A program made the translations under genes and the position numbers. The notes under the pieces were generated by a model. It had not been told where the DNA came from, did not search any database, and worked only from the letters and a program-made list of their open reading frames with translations. Source: Gonapodya prolifera JEL478 (lineage: Eukaryota > Monoblepharomycota > Monoblepharidomycetes > Monoblepharidales > Gonapodyaceae). From it: a stretch of 64,000 nt of DNA. Positions within the stretch are counted from its first letter, which is position 1. Each line of letters opens with the position of its first letter. Below, piece after piece: positions 34,688 to 46,136 of this stretch. The stretch is taken from assembly GCA_001574975.1 (NCBI GenBank), contig KQ965753.1, positions 62,001-126,000 of the forward strand, in the 5' to 3' direction.

Positions 34688-35419
34688 CGAGGGAAAGGGG
34701 GATGGAGACGTCACGGGTGTGACTTCGGAAAACCGGTGTACTGTGCCGTGTACGGTGGGTGTGTCGGAAGTGTACCTGGAGAAAACAGTTTGGGAGCGCA
34801 GCGGTGGCGAGATCGGTGGGGCAACCTCGACCTCCCTTTCCAAACCAGTCTTCCCTTTTTATACACGTATGAAGACGAGCTAGGATTCTCGGAAATGGAA
34901 TCTTTCGTCAGATACGGAGGCTTGTCACACACTGTCAACACACAAGCTCGTTGTAGGCCACACGTTTGTCGTCATGACCACGCGTGAGCAGAAGTGAAGG
35001 CGTATTGTCTCGTCAAGATTTGAACTTGCTACCGGGCACGTTTGAATTGCTGGATGCTCGGACGCATACGCATATCATTCTCACGGATTGCATCCTGGGT
35101 TGAGGCAGCGCTCATATCAAGTTCAGCGTCATGTCGAAGCCTTGGGGGAAGAAGCCATCGCGACCGGCAAAGGTGGTCACAGCCAGCGAACACCCCGACG
35201 ATGGAGGCAAGGCTTGGAGGAGGCGAGGACATCGTTATACCTCTTTCCGAAAATCTTAAGGATGGGCTCTCAGGAGTGCCGGAAGGGCTTGGCGACAGTC
35301 CAATTGACCAGGCCACTGCCAACGATTTGAATTGAGTTTCACTTTCCAAACGAACCCTCGACAAGTTTCCTTCGAAACAATCGAGCACCTTCCACTCTCA
35401 GCCCTCCACCTCGCCCAAC

Positions 35420-35700
35420 GGTGAAACTGCCCGGCAGCACCACGAAACCACCATCCAGGGAATCGCAGACGCGCAACCTCTGTCGATGCTACGAAAACGG
35501 GCTAGGCGTGAGCAAGGAGGATCTTACCGAGGCGGCGCGGTGGTACGGCAAGGCAGCCGAGCAGGGGAACGCAGCAGGGCAGAACAACGTCGGTCGCTGC
35601 TTTGAGAATGGATGGGGTGTCACAAGGATCTCGTGTCCAAGGATCTTTGTTGAGGCTACCCGGTGGTACCGCATGGCTGCCGAGTGCCGGCCAGGGTAAT
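35420..35700 (+). pseudogene. Sel1-repeat protein fragment
   Basis: LCRCYENGLGVSKEDLTEAA, RWYGKAAEQGNAAGQNNVGR and CFENGWGV, then EATRWYRMAAE, are about two Sel1-like repeats (a TPR-related helical scaffold). The preceding stretch HHETTIQGIADAQ lies in another frame at 35430-35475, where GIADAQYNLG.. would be expected to run on, so a frame break separates them. The open frame ends at 35700 after barely two repeats, far shorter than normal Sel1 proteins. I read it as a decayed fragment of a host gene. Confidence 0.7.
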
Positions 35701-36241
35701 GAAATGAGCTGGTCAGTGTCATATCGGTCAATGCAACACAAGTATGATGTTTTCGTTTACTTACGTTTAAGTAGTTGAATTCTTGGTTCATCTGAGGTCG
35801 ACCTTTGTTGTCTAAAATATCGCTTGCAGAAGTGGCAAGGGCACACACCACATACTTGATGCATTTCAATTTCATGAGTTAGCGAGAGTTTGTTTGAACG
35901 ATATATAACTTACTTACAAGTTGGATGACGTCACGTTTGCTTCCAGCCAAGACGTTGCGACGTACACGGTCTGCTCATTTAACAGAGACATGGGTACTTT
36001 CGTATTAAGCGTATTGAGAAATACAATCTGTGTTGACCCAAACTTTAGTTTTTTCCTGATACCAAGAGTTCGCTAGTTGGAACTCTTTTCCCCCCCAAGC
36101 CTTAAAGCTTTCACAGTATTCACAAAACAAAACGTTTGGCGCCTATAGTTGTGGCCCGTCAGACGAACGTGCGGTGTTGGCTGCCAATTCGACCGTGACG
36201 CCCGTCAGCCATTACACGCACAGTATACCACAAGAATCTGA

Positions 36242-38000
36242 ATGAGAATGAGAATTGAAGATATTTCAGTGCCACGGGGTATTGTTTCCGTTGATGCTCT
36301 TCAAAAACGAAAAAATAATAGATACAGATCAATCGTCACTGGGGAGACCGTGAAGTGGCTCAGAGCAAGAAGCGCAATTGCATTCAAAGGGCGCTGCATA
36401 CTCAATTTGTCACCAACTGATCTGTCTGAATTCGAAACGACAAACGATGAATGAGAAATGACGTAAACCTCGAGGAGGTAAAATCGTTCAAATCCTCTGG
36501 AAATAATACGTGTGCGAAAAATAGAAAGCGACGAGCCTCCCTCGATTCTTACAATTCGGCCCGTGTTGAGATTTTGTGAAATCAGTGACCGGTCAATATG
36601 GAGAGACTGATAAAAAGTTCGTCACGGTGGCCCACAACTGAGGACAAACGGTCCGTAAACGTTTAACACACGGTGCTTCACGGGAAGGTACTGAGGCGGG
36701 ACTTAGCAGATTCTTCACAATGCTTCTCACAACATGATTGTGCGGAGTGACGATAAAGCTAGGTCCCAGCTCTTCAGCGGAAATCCACCAGTCAAGGAGT
36801 GGCAAATTCAAAAATTGAAGGAATGGAGTCGCGCTACCTTGATGTAAGACGCCAATTCCCACAACATCAGCGGTCTTCTTCCCAGACTTTGTCTGAAACA
36901 TACAACAATCAACAACTGGCAAGACAAAAGGGACACATTCCATGAATGAACTGGCGACCTCAAATGTAATTCTTAAACCTGTTAATTGCAAAGTGATGAC
37001 GTCAAGCTCGCTGTTGAGCTACGAGACACCCGTAATCTTAAAGTAACAAAGAAGGCAGATTGCAGCGTATAACACGTCTTGATTGCGTTTGAGAGAAAAA
37101 TATTGGGCTGTTATTATTACTCAAACCACCACCCCACATGCCACAGAACCCATGCGTCTATTCAAGCCTGACCCGTTTTCCAATATCTTCCACGTATTGG
37201 TAACAAAACTTGAAGGGGTATCAGTGTCACCCTGGTGGTATCGCGATGAAGACTGATGACCCTGACAAAAAGCTGCAGCCGTCTGTGAAGGGTGGGTCAA
37301 GAGAGATAGAGCAAGAAGCGCAGACGCCATCAGCGCTCTGTGTCTATCACCCATGACATGACCTCAAGGATCGCTCCGATCATTTTTGCGAACTGACGTC
37401 AACGTCGAGAGGTAGAATCGTTTCATTCCCCAAAACTTATTCGTGCACGCAAAGTTTTACCACTCGGAATCTGCTCCGAACTATAACGTCGGGACAGGTT
37501 TATAGGTTTTGGTGAATTAATGTCCCATCATGAGACATTGACAACCCACCACTCCAATGGCTCCCACGTCGTCATTTCTTTCACTGATATCTTTGCCTTC
37601 ACACTGCTTCTCATCATTACGAGAACATGATTTTGCAATGTGACAAAATAAATTCATTTGCCAGGTCCTCAGGCCATGAAAAGACTGGCGAGCTCAAATA
37701 TCGAAGGAAACGTATCGCGCTGTCGGTATTACTTGATGTGCGGACAGAGACTCACAACCAGCTCTTCACACCATACTGTGACTGTCCGACACGGAAAGCT
37801 TTGGGAAAGCGTCTATCTCAACATAATCGCACTTGCGGAAACACGAATACACCTCATTTGAGTGGGACGTCAAGTGACGAACGACCAAAGTTCGCCACCA
37901 GCACCACCGCCACCGATTATTGCAATGCAAACATCCTTTCTACTGCGACACAATTTACATCACAGTTTTACTACCGCAAATACCAAATCCAAAACAAACA
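36242..38000. repeat. Tandem duplication of a ~0.93-kb unit, diverged
   Basis: Short matches recur in the same order about 0.93-0.95 kb apart: CAGTGxCAC..GGTAT at about 36266 and 37217; AGAGCAAGAAGCGCA at about 36360 and 37308; GACGTxAACxTCGAG with GGTAxAATCGTT at about 36463 and 37395; TGCTTCTCA..ACATGATT at about 36720 and 37605; TCGCGCT..CTTGATGT at about 36827 and 37715. Minus-strand translations also align (NAIALLALSHFT versus MASALLALSLLT). Unit 1 holds the open frame 36593-36991; unit 2 has stops in the same place. Confidence 0.5.
36593..36991 (-). CDS. Hypothetical protein in the tandem unit
   Basis: 132-codon minus-strand frame (MQLTGLRITFEVASSFMECV, then GKKTADVVGIGVLHQG, LLDWWISAEELGPSFIVTPH). 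No domain recognised. The equivalent region of the second tandem unit (about 37,560-37,780) still resembles it at protein level but carries stops. A further short minus-strand frame at 37121-37354 (ALMASALLALSLLTHPSQTA) belongs to the part of the unit that lies downstream of this frame and is probably not its first exon. Whether this is a true gene is uncertain. Confidence 0.3.
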   Translation of the reverse strand: MQLTGLRITFEVASSFMECVPFVLPVVDCCMFQTKSGKKTADVVGIGVLHQGSATPFLQFLNLPLLDWWISAEELGPSFIVTPHNHVVRSIVKNLLSPASVPSREAPCVKRLRTVCPQLWATVTNFLSVSPY

Positions 38001-38024
38001 AACAAACAAACAAAAAAAAAAACC
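37990..38024. repeat. (AAAC)n / poly-A simple repeat
   Basis: Four to five CAAA units run into about 11 A. It lies in non-coding sequence between the tandem units and the minus-strand gene at 38440-38856. Confidence 0.9.
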
Positions 38025-38439
38025 AGCAAGAAAATGAATGGGGCGGAGGGGCTCTCCGCCGATGAAATGTCCCGGTACATGGAAAGTGTCTTTGGGAGGA
38101 GGGGGTAAGCACGTGCCCTGATGAAGCGAGGGTTCGAGCGAGTAATGCAATGTGAGGTGTAGGGAAGGAGGGGGGGACTGCATTCGAACGTTCGCCTGGG
38201 CAAAGTGTTGTGGGGCCGTTCACCAATCCTCAATTGGGGTCGAGAGTTTGCCATCACAAAATCAATCCAGCAATTCCTCGAAAGCAATCCACTTCCAGAG
38301 AGGGTCCGGCCCTCGTTTGAGCGAGTTCTAGGGGGGTAGTACTTCACGACATGACACGTTTCACAACTGCGACACGATTCTGAATGTCCTTTCCAAGTCC
38401 AAATATTCTCGATCGCCCATCTCTCCCGCAACAAGTCCT

Positions 38440-38856
38440 TCACACCACCGCAATGTGACCCAAGCTCGCCATGACATCGTCCCCCCAACCCCCGCCTTCT
38501 TGCTTCTCCTTCAACAGCTCCTGCTCAAACTGTGGCAACGCGTGGTCTCCTTTCGCCCAGCCGTCCTCAAACTCCCGCCACTTGTCAACCCATTCTGGTT
38601 CTGCGACGACTGCCGCGCCCAAGTGTTTTGCGCCCTTCTGGTCCGTCTGGGGACTGACTTTCCGTTTCTGTCCTCCCCCGAATTTGGAGAGCGTCGAAAC
38701 GAGACGCGCCGAGGCGTTGCGGATCCCGCGTTTATGGACCATGGCGTTCGATGGGACCTCGTCCGGTGGCGGGGCGGCCGGTGTTCGCGGTGTTGAGGAT
38801 GAGGCTGAATAAACAAGGGACGCGAGCGAGGACAGCGAGGAGAAGAAGCCGGGCAT
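38440..38856 (-). CDS. Hypothetical small protein
   Basis: 139-codon frame from MPGFFSSLSSLASLVYSASS at 38856; the same frame is open to a Met at 38985. After a Pro-rich linker comes a basic stretch (MVHKRGIRNASARLVSTLSK, GGGQKRKVSP) and an acidic, Trp-containing C-terminal part (EWVDKWREFEDGWAKGDH, FEQELLKEKQEGGGWGDDV), ending GHIAVV. A donor-like GTGAAGG overlaps the stop, so a further exon is possible. No family recognised; likely an intracellular protein. Confidence 0.5.
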   Translation of the reverse strand: MPGFFSSLSSLASLVYSASSSTPRTPAAPPPDEVPSNAMVHKRGIRNASARLVSTLSKFGGGQKRKVSPQTDQKGAKHLGAAVVAEPEWVDKWREFEDGWAKGDHALPQFEQELLKEKQEGGGWGDDVMASLGHIAVV

Positions 38857-39322
38857 TGTAGCGAAGAGGAGGGGATTGTGGAGCGATTCCGATGGATGGT
38901 GCGGTCCCAGAAAAGTCAACTTTCGTGGCGCGTCGCAAAGGGTTCTTTTGGGTGGGGTGGTGAAAACGAGCTGTGGCCGAAACAAAAAACAACAACTTCA
39001 TGAAGGCAGAGTCATAACGTATCGGGAAGGGACGCAAGTTTGCAAGGGACAGATCGGGAATTAAACGCTACGTTTTTGGTACACGTTAGTTTGTCGGGGG
39101 ATATTTTCGGAGCACTCTATGGAACGTACATGCCGGGAAGAGACCACCGCGAAGCATTGAACAGCTAAACTTGGGTATGGTAATCACGTCGTTAGCTGTA
39201 CTGAAGTCGAGCTATTCAGTTGCTGCTCTAAGAAGCGCCATGACTCGGTCCCACCCTACCAATAATCTGGCACTAATCAACCCCACAATCTGCAAGGTCA
39301 GTTTAAGTTCACGTTTCGTGAC

Positions 39323-42300
39323 ATGTCGTCTCCTCTCGACGATGGAGCGTCACCCACTACTGCGATCGACGTGACGGCAACTCAGATCGAGAGTCTGGAC
39401 GCGGACAAGAGCGTCGCGTCACTGGACTTCGAGGGAACGCGGGAGAAGGCCGAGGGCGTGGAGCGATCCTTGAGCGGCGGAGAGCACAAATCTAGCGCTA
39501 AGGATATTGATCCAGCTGCTGCAGATACGGATTCCTTTCGACCTGTCTCTGGGAAGGATGTTGAAGGGAAACCACCCCAATCTGCACCAACACGAACAAG
39601 CTCTGCGCGCGATCCGTCGAAGCAGGACACAGAAGACAGTCTCCCGCCTCTTCCCTCTTTACCGCCCGCCCCCATCGCCGGTACATTCACCACCTTCGAG
39701 GACACGGATGCCGAAACTGACATTCCCTTCGATGATGCACTGGACGCGCCCCCATTCGCGCAACTCCAGGCGTCTGTCGAGAGAATTGTGAATAGGGCAG
39801 CGCCTCAAACCTCGAATGCTCTTGATGGCGGAGCTGCAGGGGTGGAGGCTGGGACGACAGTGACTATTGGAGGTGTTGAAATGCGGATGAGAAGCGAAGA
39901 AGAGATCGAGCGAGCGGAGAATGAAGCTCTTATGGATCCCGACGACGTGAGTATCATGTCACGGACTGGCGGATACTGCGCCTGTGATTGTACAACCTGG
40001 CTCCATAAAAAATCTTCTCTTCGCTGCCTCACGCTCCCCTTCATTACCGAATTCCAGCCCCTTCTCGCCCGCGTTCAAGCCTCCCTCCGGACCTCGCTCA
40101 CCGCACACCTCACCCGGCTCAACGACCTCCTCATAAACAAACAATACTCGCTCCAAACCGCGCGCTCGCGGAGAGAAGACGTCGGGTCCCGCCTGTACAC
40201 TCTGCAGAGCGAGCTCGTCAAGCTCCAGGAGCGGGCGACGAAGCAACAGGATGACCTCGAGAGGTCCAAGAGAGCGCGAGAGGACGGAGAGAGGAGGAGG
40301 GAGGAGGAGAGGAGAGTGTGGAAGGAGGTTGGTGGCAGAGTTGAGCAGCAGGAGAGGAATGGTATGTTCGCTGTTCTGGTGAAAATTTCCCTGATCTACG
40401 ATCGATCCTTCTCCCTGCGTCTTGTACCACTTTCATCCGTGCAATTCAGTCGCCGCCCACCGCACCGAACACGCTGCGCTCCTCTCCAGCCTCCACACCC
40501 TCCACCTGCACGTAACCCAACTCTCGTCCCAAACCTCGGTCGCCAAAACCACCGCCCTCAAAACCGAACGCGACCTGCAAACCCTCGAGTCTCAAAAACT
40601 CGCGCAGGACTTGTACGTCGACCGGCTCACGCTCCAACTCAAGAACCTCGAGGACCAACGCGCGGTGCTGACGCGGCAGTTGGAGCTTCAACGGAACGAG
40701 ACCAGGAGGGCGAGAGAGACCGTTCAGGAAGCCGAAGTGGAGGCTGAGGCACTTGGGTTTGAAAAGAACAGGCTGGCGGGGGAGTGGAAGAGGGCGGTTC
40801 AAGGAGTGGAGAGGAGGGATGGAGTTGCGAAGGAGGTTGGGGATGCGATCGGGTATGTGATTTAGTCCGTTTTTGGTCCTATTGGGCGTCACTTTATATC
40901 CCTGCCTTCGCCACCAAAGCAAAATGCGATCACACCTTCAAACCCTCACCACCGAGCACACTTCAACCCTCCGGCACCTCTCTATGTCGACTTCTCGCCA
41001 CCAAACACTCACCGCCCTCCTTCGCCGCCTCCAATCCGAGCGGGATCTCCTGAACCGACACCTCCAGCTGTCTTCGGAGCGACTGGACCGCCTGCGTGAA
41101 TCGCACGCCATCCACGCCAAATCTCTTGTTCAGACCGAGCAAGAACTGGCAGGGGTGGACAGGGAGCGGGCCCAGGTGGCCGCCGAGGTCGCTCAGCTCG
41201 GGAAGCAGATCCAAGTACACGCCAGCGCGGCCGCTGCAGCCGAACAAGCTGTGGCGGAGCAAGCCCAGCGCCTCGGATCGGCCGAGAAATCCGCCAAAGG
41301 CCAAGCGCGTAACCTGTCCAAGATGCAAAAAGCCGTGCACGAGGCCGAGGCTGAGCTCGCGCAGTCCATGAACGAGATTGGTCAGACGGGCGTCAACGCC
41401 GCGATGCTGGCAGAGGAGAACAAGGAAAAGCGACGCAGGATCGCCGAGGTGGATGCGGAGTTGAAGGAGCTCAATGCGACGGTGGATAAGTACGAGCAAG
41501 AGGTAAAGAGACGGAACGACGAGATACAGAAGAAGCAGGCCGAGTTTGATACGATGAATAAGAAGTTGGAGCATGCGTTGGCCGGGAAGAAGGTGAGCTG
41601 AACCGTATACTTGGTATACCCTTGATCGAAACATCAACACTGCAATCTTTGTCAAAGGACGCCAACCTGGGCCCACTGGAAGCGACGATTGCGAACCTCA
41701 CCAAGAATATCCAAGCCAAGAAAATCGAGCTGGAGCAGCTCCAGGCTGCGTGGCTTCGAGCGCAGAACGACCTCGTCGCTGTCGTGAAGAGGAAGGAAGA
41801 AGCCCAGGAGGAGATGAAGGATTTGAGAGTCAAGTGTGCGGTGATGGAGAGGAAGAAAGTGGAGCTGAACGGTAGGTGATTGATTTGGCGAGGAATGAGT
41901 GCAGGACACGCGCTCACGGTTAGTCTCAATTCTCAATTGTCACAGGCGCGTTTGAATCGCAAGAACGGGTTCTTGCGACACACGCCCGCTCGATTCGCCA
42001 ACTGCAGCAAACTCTCGTCCGGATCAACACGCTCATCTCGCAACAGGCAGTCCAGCAGTCCCGTCTCGAAGAAGCCAACCTGGGACTCGAGAATGAATAC
42101 AGGGGAAGACTGAGAGACGCGGAAGACGAAGCGTTGCGGCTTGAGGAGGCGTACGAGAGACTGGTCACGGAGAAGGAGAAGGCGGAAGAAAGTTTCTTGG
42201 ACTTTGAGTGAGTTAATTCATGTTTGTTGGGATTTGTCGTCGCTTTCAACCCCGCGGAAATCAAGACGCCAGATTCTTCTGTGGGAAAAGAAGATCCAGA

Positions 42301-43246
42301 TCGCCAAAGAAACCGCAGACGCACTCGACCCAAACGTTGGCTCCGCCGACCTCGTCGCGATGCGTGCGGAGATTCACCGAATGAAACTCCGCCTGTCGTC
42401 GCTCCTGAAGCTGCAAGAAAAGATGATCCAGGAGATGGAGAAATGCGTCTTGAGGCGCGAGACGATCGGGACCAAGGCTGGCGGTGGGATCGCGATGATG
42501 ATTGGACTGGAGGGGGAGAAGGGGAAGAGGGGCTTGGCGGGGCAACAGCAGTTGCGCAAGGCAATTGAGGATTTGACGAGGAAGCTGAGAACACTTGTGC
42601 AGGACGTGAAGGAGGCCGAGCGAGGTGAGTGAAATAGCATTTCAGTTGTGTGGCATATTGCATTTCCTAAATGGGAGCCTCCCACATGCCCTAGAGTTGC
42701 AGTCCGTCTCTTCCACCACATCTCGCCTCGCATCCATCATCTCCGAGGCCAACGACTCAATCACACACGTCACGGACCGCACTATCCAAGTCCAATCCGA
42801 GATCATTTCGAAAGCCAACGTGAAAGTGACCATGGCCACCGAGGTGCTGCTGTTCCAGAAGGGCGGGAAGCGGTACCAGGAGCTCAAGGACGGGAAGTAC
42901 GTTCCGACGATCAAGGAAGAGGCCAAGAGAGCTGAGGAGTGGGAGGCATGGAAGGAGAAGTTGAGGACGATTGAAGCTGTGCTCGTGAAAGCTGAGGTGA
43001 GTCGCGGCTCTTCGTCACAACTGCCAAGCCTTCAAAAGCGAGCCCCACATTTTTTCCGGCCTGTAGGACGACTTTTCCGACAAATCCAACCTCCGCGAGG
43101 TCTTCACCGGCGCTCACCACCTTCTCCAATCTGGGGGAAAGGCAGTGTCGACGGCACCGCCTGCGAGTTCCGCATTTGCACCAATGCGGTCGTCGTCGTC
43201 GTTGAGCAAGGAGTCGAGTGGGGTGGGGAATGGTATTGAAGTTTGA
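39323..43246 (+). CDS. CCDC40: CCDC40 (FAP172)-like ciliary coiled-coil protein
   Basis: Nine exons close in phase (39323-39946, 40058-40361, 40450-40852, 40920-41592, 41658-41871, 41946-42207, 42266-42624, 42695-42996, 43067-43246) for 1106 aa, close to the ~1140 of human CCDC40. After a disordered acidic N-terminus, DPDDPLLARVQASL opens a nearly continuous coiled coil. The block ILLWEKKIQIAKE..MRAEIHRMKLRLSSLLK, then KMIQEMEKCVLRRET, is diagnostic for CCDC40, which with CCDC39 forms the 96-nm axonemal ruler that places inner dynein arms and the dynein regulatory complex. It acts in the flagellar axoneme of zoospores. This gene is the main evidence that the organism is flagellated. CCDC39 is not in the window. 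Confidence 0.93.
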
Positions 43247-43543
43247 ACTTTGAAGTTGATTATAATATAGTATGTCAATTGCGTGGTAATTTGAACCTTG
43301 TGAACTGCACTACCGGCCGAGTATCGCAATGGCTAATTGAGACAGTGGTCTTACCGTGGTGCAATTATGAGATGAAGGGACGAAACTTGCTGTACTTTGG
43401 TTGTAGCGTTTGTGGTGAGAGAAGGAACAGTGCTAACCGAGGCGATGGCGAAGAGCGACTTTACTTTATTACGCAAACGAAAAATTCTGAAGTTGTCATA
43501 TGGATTTAGCACCGTACGCGCACAGGAGACCTCGATCTGACCA

Positions 43544-44746
43544 CTACTGCAAATGTCCCGAGACCACCCACTCCCAGTCCCGTTGTGTGTTCCTCACTGG
43601 GCTCTTCGGATGAGGAGCGGCCGCGGAGGGTGTCGAAAAGCATCCGCCCGGATCATGATCAGCTGATATTTGCGGTGACGTGGGCGGTTTACCATATAGA
43701 GCTTCATTCAGTGATTTGGGTGACGCGGACGTTGCAGTGCTTGGGCGAGGTGGAACTACAACTGATGCGACTGAGGAAAAAGACGCCCCTCGACCGTGCC
43801 CCTGCCCAGCTTCGGATTGGGATCCACTCCGCGAATGAGCGCCAGCGCTCGATCCGGCTCCGAGCACGAACCGCTTCACGACGACCGAACTGGGTACTTC
43901 TGGGGCAGGTGTGGGATTGGGGGCGGGGGCGGGCTTGTCGCCGGGAAATTCCATAAGCTGCGACAAGTGGTGAGAGGGTACCTTGATTTTCAGTTTCGGC
44001 GCGGGTGGACCTGTCGGTAGTGTTTGCGGAGGAGTTGCAGGTGCAGGCGACCGAACTGCATCCGAGAAGGAAGCGCTCCGAAATTGCATGGGTGCATGGT
44101 GCGGGTCGCGACTGTTGGGTGTTCGGTTGTATGGGTGTTTCTCGGAGACAGAGCGGTCAATCGAAAGTCCAGTACCGTGATCGGACGAATCCGAGTTCCG
44201 AAGATGAGATTCCACGATAGCGCGGAGGTGTTCACCACTGGACGACGGGAAAGGCTGCTTGGGGCCGGCTTGTGCTTCCCATTCGAGTGTCACGTCCGAA
44301 AAAAACCGCTGAATGCCCTCCCGCATTTGTTGTGGCGCCGGCGCGCGGCGGCTGCGCGCGCTTCCGCTTACCGGACTCGGGTTCGAAGGTGCGTACGTGT
44401 TCGACTTATCCACAAACCCGCTCGCGCTTCGAGCGATCACTTTTCGAGGGACGCCGAGGATCTTTTCCAGTTTGGATATGTCGCCCGCGGAGGCCTTTGT
44501 TGGCGGTCTGTCGACCTCGTCCGTCCCGTCGTCGCCAACTTGCATCTGCACCATGGACCGAGCGAATCCAGCAGCCGACGAAATGAGCGTCTGGGACTTC
44601 CTTCGACCGGGACCGGGGCACATTTGATCGAGCGAGCGTTGGTTTCGCCCCTCTACAGAAGCCGAACCTGCCCTCGTGTGGCGGGGAACGCCGGGCTTCC
44701 AGGATTGAGAGGGTTCATGGACATCGATGAGGTAGTCGCTGGGCAT
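43544..44746 (-). CDS. Disordered Ser/Pro-rich protein, unknown
   Basis: 400-codon single-exon frame starting MPSDYLIDVHEPSQSWKPGV. Composition is Ser/Pro/Ala-rich with little predicted fold. The only ordered-looking parts are DISKLEKILGVPRKVIARSA and MREGIQRFFSDVTLEWEAQA, both likely amphipathic helices, and KLKIKVPSHHLSQLMEFPG. There is no signal peptide or TM helix. Many SxxR/SRSAS-type sites suggest phosphorylation. Its start faces the start of the next gene across about 430 bp, so a shared promoter is possible. Function unknown. Confidence 0.6.
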   Translation of the reverse strand: MPSDYLIDVHEPSQSWKPGVPRHTRAGSASVEGRNQRSLDQMCPGPGRRKSQTLISSAAGFARSMVQMQVGDDGTDEVDRPPTKASAGDISKLEKILGVPRKVIARSASGFVDKSNTYAPSNPSPVSGSARSRRAPAPQQMREGIQRFFSDVTLEWEAQAGPKQPFPSSSGEHLRAIVESHLRNSDSSDHGTGLSIDRSVSEKHPYNRTPNSRDPHHAPMQFRSASFSDAVRSPAPATPPQTLPTGPPAPKLKIKVPSHHLSQLMEFPGDKPAPAPNPTPAPEVPSSVVVKRFVLGAGSSAGAHSRSGSQSEAGQGHGRGASFSSVASVVVPPRPSTATSASPKSLNEALYGKPPTSPQISADHDPGGCFSTPSAAAPHPKSPVRNTQRDWEWVVSGHLQ

Positions 44747-45179
44747 GATGGGGGAGAGGAGAAAGGAAATCGAGAGTGGAGTGTGAGTGTGGAGACGGTT
44801 ATGCTAAGAAGGCAGCTCGATCGACCGTGATCGGCGAAACGAAACGTGACTTTCTCCGCCTGGAGAAGGGACACGGTCGTTAGAGATTTTTGTTCCCGAA
44901 ATCATGGCGCTGGAGAAAGACGTGGATTCAAGAAATGAACAGATAGATGCCACACAACTTGGCTAGACTTCTGCGTGAACCTTTACAAATTAGTCGAAGT
45001 CATTTGTAACGGTCCAAGACAATTCGAACTAATTCTAGCATGCAAAAATGATTTTCTTGCATCATGGATTCCCGTGTGATCATCCTAGACGTGCGAATTC
45101 ATTTGCTGATAACCACCCACTTCGCCGATCGATTCAACGACCTCCACTCAACCTCACTTCCCAGACCACCAATCCACAA
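44747..45179. promoter_or_regulatory. Divergent intergenic region, possible bidirectional promoter
   Basis: The minus-strand gene starting at 44746 and the plus-strand gene starting at 45180 point away from each other across 433 bp. I see no clear TATA box or repeated element. The plus-strand frame is also open upstream to an ATG at 45048, so the region may be shorter. Confidence 0.35.
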
Positions 45180-45851
45180 ATGAGCAACCAAGTACACTCA
45201 CCCACGTCTCAATATGCCCACGGAGAGAGCTCGCCCCGGTCAGCAGCGACCGCCCCCGCATCTCTGGGCGGCGCCTTTGGAATCGGTCGCAAAGTATCCA
45301 GCTCCAGGGAATCAGTACGCACAGAGGGGCATTCTCCACCCGACTCGACCGAGTCGCTGAGCGGATCCCGAAAGAAGATATCACCCGGAAAGCTCGTTTC
45401 GTCGCTCGTCGGTGGGATGCGTCGCACTTCGACGTCCAAAACGGGGTCTAAAGACAAACTGCGGCTTTCGCGGGAAAGCGTGCACACGAGTACCTCCGAC
45501 ATTCAACGCACGGTCTCTGTCGGGCAGGGCGAGCAGCTCTCGACGCCGGTGCTGAGCTTCAACTCGCGATTGTCCAACAGCCCTGTTACTTCGGGCCGTT
45601 CGCCGTCGTCGAGCATCATCGCGCAAGGAACGACACCCGTCATGGCCAGCGCCTCCTCATCGATATCGCAACCTTCCATCTCCACTTCTCCGATTTCGAT
45701 CCCAGAGCAGCCACCAACGCTGGGTACGGGCTTGAGCTTTATTTTGGAGGTGGACAGTCCGGTGATGGCGGAAGCTCCGAATAATGTGAATGTGGCGGTG
45801 GCGAGTCGGTGGGGAAATGATCTGTTGAAGGAAATGGGAATCAAGCTGTAG
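45180..45851 (+). CDS. Ser-rich disordered protein, unknown
   Basis: 224 codons from MSNQVHSPTSQYAHGESSPR, 267 if the in-frame ATG at 45048 is used. The shorter start is preferred because the upstream codons look like leader sequence. Ser/Thr make up a large share, with repeated SxSRES, RTxST and SKTGSKDKLRLSRES patterns typical of kinase sites and microtubule- or cortex-associated tails. The C-terminus (ASRWGNDLLKEMGIKL) is the only hydrophobic part and may be a binding motif. No domain recognised. Confidence 0.6.
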   Translation: MSNQVHSPTSQYAHGESSPRSAATAPASLGGAFGIGRKVSSSRESVRTEGHSPPDSTESLSGSRKKISPGKLVSSLVGGMRRTSTSKTGSKDKLRLSRESVHTSTSDIQRTVSVGQGEQLSTPVLSFNSRLSNSPVTSGRSPSSSIIAQGTTPVMASASSSISQPSISTSPISIPEQPPTLGTGLSFILEVDSPVMAEAPNNVNVAVASRWGNDLLKEMGIKL

Positions 45852-46136
45852 ATGTGGATACCAACGCTTGCTTTGAGAATATTGAAAACGGACACTTCCC
45901 TGGATAAGAATGTAATTATCACTACTAGATGTGTATACATGATAACGAAACTTCATTGATTTGTAGAAGTTTGTTGTGACCACAGCCTGGCTCCTGCGTT
46001 CTCTTCCCAACCCTTTTCAAAAGTTCACCAGACAATCACCACACCCCCATCCGCACTCGCTCCGTCGCCGCCTAACGTTCCCCACTGCGAACGTCCCCTC
46101 TCTCCCTCCCACCGCCACTTCTACGTGTACGTCAGG

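Noticed and set aside
34985-35045. Possible tRNA T-loop (AGTTCAAATCTTG on the minus strand)
   Set aside because: No D-arm, no matching acceptor stem; only the T-arm hairpin is present.
36242-38000. Direct repeats as ends of a retroelement
   Set aside because: Matches continue through the whole ~0.93-kb unit rather than only at its ends, and there is no polymerase or integrase text; a plain tandem duplication explains them better.
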